This document shows, one piece after another, positions 5,839 through 9,121 of a DNA stretch of 9,121 bases. Numbering within the stretch: the first letter of the stretch is position 1; each line of letters begins with the position of its first letter. Source of the stretch: Acidobacteriota bacterium (lineage in GTDB: Bacteria; Acidobacteriota; Terriglobia; Terriglobales; Acidobacteriaceae). The notes under the pieces were generated by a model, which did not search any database, was not told where the DNA came from, and worked only from the letters and a program-made list of their open reading frames with translations. The position numbers were made by a program, and so were the translations under genes. The DNA is taken from the NCBI GenBank assembly GCA_021801945.1, contig JAKABE010000107.1, positions 1 through 9,121 of the forward strand, read 5' to 3'.

Positions 5839-6672
5839 TTACTTTTTGAGCTGCTCCAACCACCCAGCAAGCAGAGCCGCCACCTTGTGCGGCTGCTCAT
5901 AGGCGGCAAAGTGCCCGGCGTCGGGCAGCAGATGAAACTCACATCCGCCGGGCACGGCGCGGAGGGCTTCCATCTCGGCCGGCGTGGCGCTGGCGTCCTC
6001 GCCGCCTGCGATGGCCAGCACCGGCACGCCGATGTCTGCCACCGTCTGCATGGAGTCGGGCCGGACGGCCAAACCCGCCTGTACGGCCACCAGGGCCTCC
6101 ACGGAGAGCGTCATCCGTGCACGCATCTCGGCCACCATCTCCGGCCGCCGCTTTTGCGCGGTGGCTCCGATCTGGCCCAGCACCATGCCGTCGAAGATGC
6201 CCCGCACTCCCTCGGCCCGGGCTTGCGTGATGATCGCCACGCGCCGCTCCAGGGCCGCCTCTGCGTCCAACTGCGGCTTTGAGCAGACAAAAGCCAGCCC
6301 GCGCATCCGCTCCGGTGTCCGGCGCCATAGCTCCAGCAGCACGTAGCCGCCGATGGAGCAGCCCACAAAGACAGCTTCGGGAATCTTCAGATGGTCCAGA
6401 AGGTTCAGAATATCTGTGGCCAGTTGCCCCATGGTCAGCACAAAAGCATCCGGAACGCGCTCGAACCCGCCCACTGGCAAGTTTCTGCCCAACTCCGAAG
6501 CCCCGTGCCCGCGCAGGTCGGGGACAATGGCGCGCACGCCTGCAAGCTCTTGAACCAGAGGCCGCCAATATTCGCGATCAACAGGCGTAGGGTGTAGAAA
6601 AATGACCGTCTGCCCTGTCCCGTTCTCGCTGAAGGCCAGCCTCACTCCATCCGATTCGTAGCTGTGGTTCAT
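5839..6672 (-). CDS. Alpha/beta-fold hydrolase
   Basis: This 277-residue protein is a typical soluble alpha/beta hydrolase with a cap domain. The catalytic triad can be placed: Ser106 in the nucleophile elbow GCSIGG (104-109), Asp226 in AGGEDASATP (222-231), and His254 in PDAGHFAAYEQP (250-261). PDLRGHGAS (51-59) is the conserved post-strand-4 motif. The oxyanion loop reads FLHPTPVD (25-32) rather than the usual HG dipeptide. The family includes esterases, enol-lactonases, peroxidases and dehalogenases; the substrate cannot be told from sequence, though 3-oxoadipate enol-lactonase-like proteins are the nearest general type. The ATG at 6672-6670 overlaps the pspC stop (ATGA), with a GGAG only three bases upstream, implying translational coupling. 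The open frame extends 101 codons further upstream, but that part is antisense-free shadow inside pspC and lacks hydrolase features, so it is excluded. Confidence 0.9.
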   Translation of the reverse strand: MNHSYESDGVRLAFSENGTGQTVIFLHPTPVDREYWRPLVQELAGVRAIVPDLRGHGASELGRNLPVGGFERVPDAFVLTMGQLATDILNLLDHLKIPEAVFVGCSIGGYVLLELWRRTPERMRGLAFVCSKPQLDAEAALERRVAIITQARAEGVRGIFDGMVLGQIGATAQKRRPEMVAEMRARMTLSVEALVAVQAGLAVRPDSMQTVADIGVPVLAIAGGEDASATPAEMEALRAVPGGCEFHLLPDAGHFAAYEQPHKVAALLAGWLEQLKK

Positions 6673-6986
6673 ACACTCCGAGGATACGCCTGCGGCTGCT
6701 CCGTCGGCTCCTCGGGGATTCCGATCCATGCCGCCACGTACGCCACGCCAACCAATCCGCTGGTAAAGAACAGCCCCAGTGCGGCGATAATGCGTACCAC
6801 AGCCACATCCCAGCCATTTGCCCTTGCCAGTGCCAGGCACACCCCGGCTATCTGCCGGCCTTCCCGCGGACGCACTAGCGGTCGGCCGGGTATGGGCTGC
6901 GGCGCGGCGACTGCTGTCCCACAGGAGGAACAGAAGCGCGCGCTCACCGGTAATCCAGTTCCACAGCGATGACAAAAGACAGCCAT
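6669..6986 (-). CDS. Zinc-ribbon PspC-domain small membrane protein
   Basis: This 105-residue protein has two modules. The N-terminus is a zinc ribbon with CHRC (5-8) and CSSC (19-22), the treble-clef style seen in many small regulatory or membrane proteins. After a proline-rich linker, residues about 38-93 form a PspC domain: PREGRQIAGVCLALARANGWDV leads into one hydrophobic segment (about 63-90) ending AAWIGIPEEP. PspC in enterobacteria is an inner-membrane sensor of the phage-shock envelope-stress response. Here no pspA or pspB is nearby, so a stress role is only suggested. The ATG at 6986-6984 has an excellent AGGAGG (7000-6995) eight bases upstream. A longer in-frame start at 7154 would run into the end of the TPR gene and adds no recognisable domain. 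The stop overlaps the hydrolase start. Confidence 0.88.
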   Translation of the reverse strand: MAVFCHRCGTGLPVSARFCSSCGTAVAAPQPIPGRPLVRPREGRQIAGVCLALARANGWDVAVVRIIAALGLFFTSGLVGVAYVAAWIGIPEEPTEQPQAYPRSV

Positions 6987-7080
6987 TGCCCGTCCCTCCT
7001 CAACAGCATCGTTCACAATCAGACTACGAGAAAGATGCCCTGGCAGTTCCTGCCCGATTGCAGGCGAATGCGCGGACCCA

Positions 7081-8325
7081 TCAAGATCCCCGGTAGGGGC
7101 TGCGCAGGTACTTTCGGGCCGTATCGGCGCGGCTAGTATTTGGACCCGCCGCAATGGCCTCCCGATAGTCCGTCAACGCAAGTTGGCGCTGGCCGATCAG
7201 GTCGCGGCATTCGCCGCCGGCCACCAGCGAACGAATCTTCAAGTCGGTTCCCACGCCTGTGGTCGCAGCCGCACGCTCATAAGCCTCGGCAGCCTGTTTG
7301 TAATGCCTCTGCCCGCGCAAGGCGTCTCCCAAACCATAGTCGGCCAGCTCCACCTTGGCCGAGTCAAAAAAGCCTGGCTTGGCGGCTTCGGCCAGCAGGT
7401 CACGGTACGCCTTCACCGCGACCATGCCCTCACCGTCATCCTTGCGCAGGTTGGCTTCTTCCAGTCGGAACAGAAAGTCGCGCGGGTATTGCTTTTCCAA
7501 TCCCTCCACCACTTGGATTGCCTCTTTGTACCTCGCTTGACGCCGCAAAAACAGTTCCATCGCGGTGCGTGCCTCCACGCTTGTAATCACCCCATGCGTT
7601 GCGGCCTCCCTCAACATCTGCATGCCTTTAGTCTTCGAGCCCGTGATGCCTGCGAACCCGATCAAAAGCTTGAATGGCCAGGGCAGGGCGCCCACTACAT
7701 ACTGGTAAACCCCAACAACCAGCTTCGCGTCTGCGTAATTGGGGTCTAATTGCAATACCCGCATTTCGTCGTCCTTGGCCTTCATGGCTAGCCGGAACCC
7801 GGCCCCAAAGCGACGCTGCACCATAGCGATGTATGTACACTCCAGACTGCGCGCCCAGCCACGGGCGAATAGCGCGTTCACATCGTTGGGATTCTTGCTC
7901 AACCTCCAGTCGGCGTCCCGCACGACTTCGTTCGAGAGATCCATGACGCGCTGGGTCACCTTGGGATTTTCGTCAGTGGCGTGCCGGCCGGTCAGAAAGC
8001 CGTCGGTGGCATAAAAAGTAGTGTCCAGTAGATCCTGCCGGTAAAGATCCTCAAAAACCACAGCATCTAGCAAGTACGCCGTGGCCTGAGGGTCGCCCGG
8101 ATGCTCCTTGTGATAGCGCTTAAAATCAGCCACGGCCACGGGATAATTCAGATTGTAGAAGGCCCCATAAGCTGCCCGGACCTGCGGGTCGTAATTCATC
8201 GGATTTGTACTCAAGTCCGCAGCCCGCGCCTCGGCCCGGACGCCCAGCCACGCCATTGCCAACAGCAGCGCGTATCGCCACAACGCTCCCAGATTCAACC
8301 TACCCACTACCCTAGACACTTCCAT
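7081..8325 (-). CDS. Secreted or periplasmic tetratricopeptide-repeat protein
   Basis: The 414-residue product starts with a signal peptide: basic residues up to Arg17, a hydrophobic core of ALLLAMAWLGV (19-29), and a probable cleavage site after ARA (33-35). The rest is mainly helical repeats. TPR-like helix pairs can be seen at about 51-79 (YGAFYNLNYPVAVADFKRY), 149-200 (ending LQLDPNYADA), 255-283 (RYKEAIQVVEGLEKQYP) and 326-356 (GQRHYKQAAEAYERA), with a further one near 367-394. A hydrophobic stretch at 204-229 (VGVYQYVVGALPWPFKLLIGFAG) interrupts them. TPR proteins are protein-binding scaffolds; no enzyme motif is visible. The ATG at 8325 is preceded by AAGGA seven bases upstream and yields the complete signal peptide. 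It is the first gene of a likely minus-strand set, 94 bases upstream of pspC. Confidence 0.87.
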   Translation of the reverse strand: MEVSRVVGRLNLGALWRYALLLAMAWLGVRAEARAADLSTNPMNYDPQVRAAYGAFYNLNYPVAVADFKRYHKEHPGDPQATAYLLDAVVFEDLYRQDLLDTTFYATDGFLTGRHATDENPKVTQRVMDLSNEVVRDADWRLSKNPNDVNALFARGWARSLECTYIAMVQRRFGAGFRLAMKAKDDEMRVLQLDPNYADAKLVVGVYQYVVGALPWPFKLLIGFAGITGSKTKGMQMLREAATHGVITSVEARTAMELFLRRQARYKEAIQVVEGLEKQYPRDFLFRLEEANLRKDDGEGMVAVKAYRDLLAEAAKPGFFDSAKVELADYGLGDALRGQRHYKQAAEAYERAAATTGVGTDLKIRSLVAGGECRDLIGQRQLALTDYREAIAAGPNTSRADTARKYLRSPYRGS

Positions 8326-8565
8326 CTCCTGGTCCTTCGACCGAACCCGTTGCTCTGCCTCATCTCCCTCAAATCAGTGACGCTGTGCGCCCCGCTTTCA
8401 GGTGCTATGTTGCCCGCTACCGGCAATCTCATTATCCCTCTTTGTTTGAGTAGCTTGCATTACCTCCCTATCCTGCTGCGTACGGCTAGCTCAATGAACA
8501 CCGCTCCCGAGGAGAGCGCATCCAACCAGCCGAAAGCATGTGCCGACTTAGGATAGGATTCACCT
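8326..8565. promoter_or_regulatory. Divergent intergenic region between the TPR gene and pyrF
   Basis: These 240 bases separate two divergent genes and should contain both promoters. I cannot identify a convincing -35/-10 pair on either strand; TTGCAT at 8455-8460 is the best -35-like hexamer for pyrF but lacks a partner at normal spacing. For pyrF, AGGA (8555-8558) lies seven bases before the ATG. A short imperfect stem (CGCTC...GAGCG) occurs at 8503-8519. No open reading frame in the gap has a credible start or homology. Confidence 0.35.
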
Positions 8566-9120
8566 ATGCCCATTCCCGAACGACTGAAGCCTATATTTCC
8601 TTCCGCCCTCTCGCCTGCCCAGAATGCCCTCGAAATCGCGCGTAGCCGTCTGATTGTCGCTCTGGACGTACCCTCGGCAACTGAAGCCATCGCGCTGGTG
8701 AACCGTTTGGAGGGCTCCTGCCGCTGGTACAAAGTTGGACTGGAGCTGTTTGCCGCTGCCGGGCCGGCCATTCTGAAGCTGCTGGCGGTTCGCGGCCATT
8801 TCATCTTCCTCGACCTCAAGTTCCACGACATTCCCAACACAGTGGCTGGAGCGGTGCGCTCGGCCGCTGCACTGGGCGCGCGCATGATGACCCTCCACGC
8901 CGCCGGCGGTCCAACCATGCTCGCAGCCGCCCACTCTGCCCTGGAGGGTTTCGCCGATCCGCCCCAACTTCTGGCAGTAACCGTTCTTACCAGCATGGAT
9001 ACAGCCCAGTTGAGCGCCACGGGGCAATCCCGCCCGCCCGCCGAACAGGTTGGGTTGTTGGCTCGGATGGCGATCGAGGGTGGAATACGCGGCTTCGTCT
9101 GCTCGCCCCGGGAGGTTGCT
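8566..9120 (+). CDS. pyrF: Orotidine 5'-phosphate decarboxylase PyrF (partial, C-terminus off the right edge)
   Basis: PyrF converts orotidine 5'-monophosphate to UMP, the last step of de novo pyrimidine synthesis, in the cytoplasm. The first 185 codons are present. Active-site elements are in the expected order on the TIM barrel: RLIVALDVPS with Asp34 (28-37), WYKVGLELF with Lys56 (54-62), and the signature FLDLKFHDIPNTV (81-93) carrying the catalytic Asp83-Lys85-Asp88 set. HAAGG (111-115), VTVLTSMD (138-145) and GFVCSPREV (176-184) follow. The distal phosphate-binding loop is missing because of the window edge. The ATG at 8566 is the only start after an in-frame TAG at 8554-8556 and has AGGA seven bases upstream. 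It gives about 25 residues before the first barrel strand, longer than the E. coli enzyme. Spacing of the motifs fits the group 1 (E. coli/Bacillus-type) enzymes. Confidence 0.95.
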   Translation, partial: MPIPERLKPIFPSALSPAQNALEIARSRLIVALDVPSATEAIALVNRLEGSCRWYKVGLELFAAAGPAILKLLAVRGHFIFLDLKFHDIPNTVAGAVRSAAALGARMMTLHAAGGPTMLAAAHSALEGFADPPQLLAVTVLTSMDTAQLSATGQSRPPAEQVGLLARMAIEGGIRGFVCSPREVA

Positions 9121-9121
9121 G

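Noticed and set aside
6673..6975. 101-codon N-terminal extension of the alpha/beta hydrolase frame
   Set aside because: It overlaps pspC in another frame, has no hydrolase features and a random-looking Arg/Gly/Ala composition. The start at 6672 sits exactly at the fold boundary and overlaps the pspC stop.
7042..7064. Two mutually exclusive small hairpins (GGCAG/CTGCC and CCTGC/GCAGG) between the TPR and pspC genes
   Set aside because: The stems are only five base pairs and are not followed by a proper U-tract; an attenuator or terminator is not supported.
6987..7154. Longer pspC start at 7154
   Set aside because: It would overlap the end of the TPR gene and add 56 residues without a recognisable domain, while the internal ATG at 6986 has an excellent AGGAGG and begins directly before the zinc ribbon.
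8331..8346. CCTTCGACCG near the TPR gene start, resembling an arm of the 1189-1236 palindrome
   Set aside because: Only about ten bases are shared and no second arm or inner hairpin is present, so a second repeat copy cannot be claimed.
8460..9027. Two overlapping minus-strand open frames opposite pyrF
   Set aside because: They are antisense to clear PyrF motifs and have low-complexity Arg/Ser/Ala-rich translations without homology.

Overview
This is a moderately GC-rich bacterial chromosome segment of densely packed housekeeping and hypothetical genes. I see no phage, transposase, CRISPR array, tRNA or rRNA. Three things suggest a diderm with a bacillithiol-type thiol system: a bacilliredoxin, a Tat-exported cupin, and small zinc-ribbon/PspC and TPR proteins. 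My best guess is an Acidobacteriota chromosome (Terriglobia-like). That placement rests on recognised gene types and codon flavour, not on a search.

Layout from left to right. (1) Bases 2-607, minus strand: the N-terminal 202 codons of murB, running off the left edge. (2) Bases 690-1118, plus strand: a bacilliredoxin of the BrxA/YphP family, divergent from murB across an 82-base gap. (3) Bases 1119-1400: a convergent gap holding three consecutive inverted repeats, the last a 48-base two-tier palindrome. (4) Bases 1401-4909, minus strand: leuS, translationally coupled by a GTGA overlap to a polytopic membrane protein of unknown function. leuS carries an unusual low-complexity in-frame insertion near the editing site. 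(5) Bases 5047-5595, minus strand: a Tat-signal cupin with a clear TATAAT box and Shine-Dalgarno sequence just upstream. (6) Bases 5839-8325, minus strand: a likely operon read as TPR protein, then zinc-ribbon PspC protein, then alpha/beta hydrolase. The last two share an ATGA overlap. (7) Bases 8566-9120, plus strand: the N-terminal 185 codons of pyrF, divergent from the TPR gene and running off the right edge.

Functionally, murB (cell wall), leuS (translation) and pyrF (pyrimidine synthesis) are core genes. The bacilliredoxin repairs thiols oxidised by bacillithiol. The TPR, PspC and hydrolase genes look like an envelope-related set of unknown purpose. I do not see a convincing new multi-gene defence or mobile system. 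The most unusual sequence features are the repeat-like insertion in leuS and the cluster of hairpins behind the bacilliredoxin gene.
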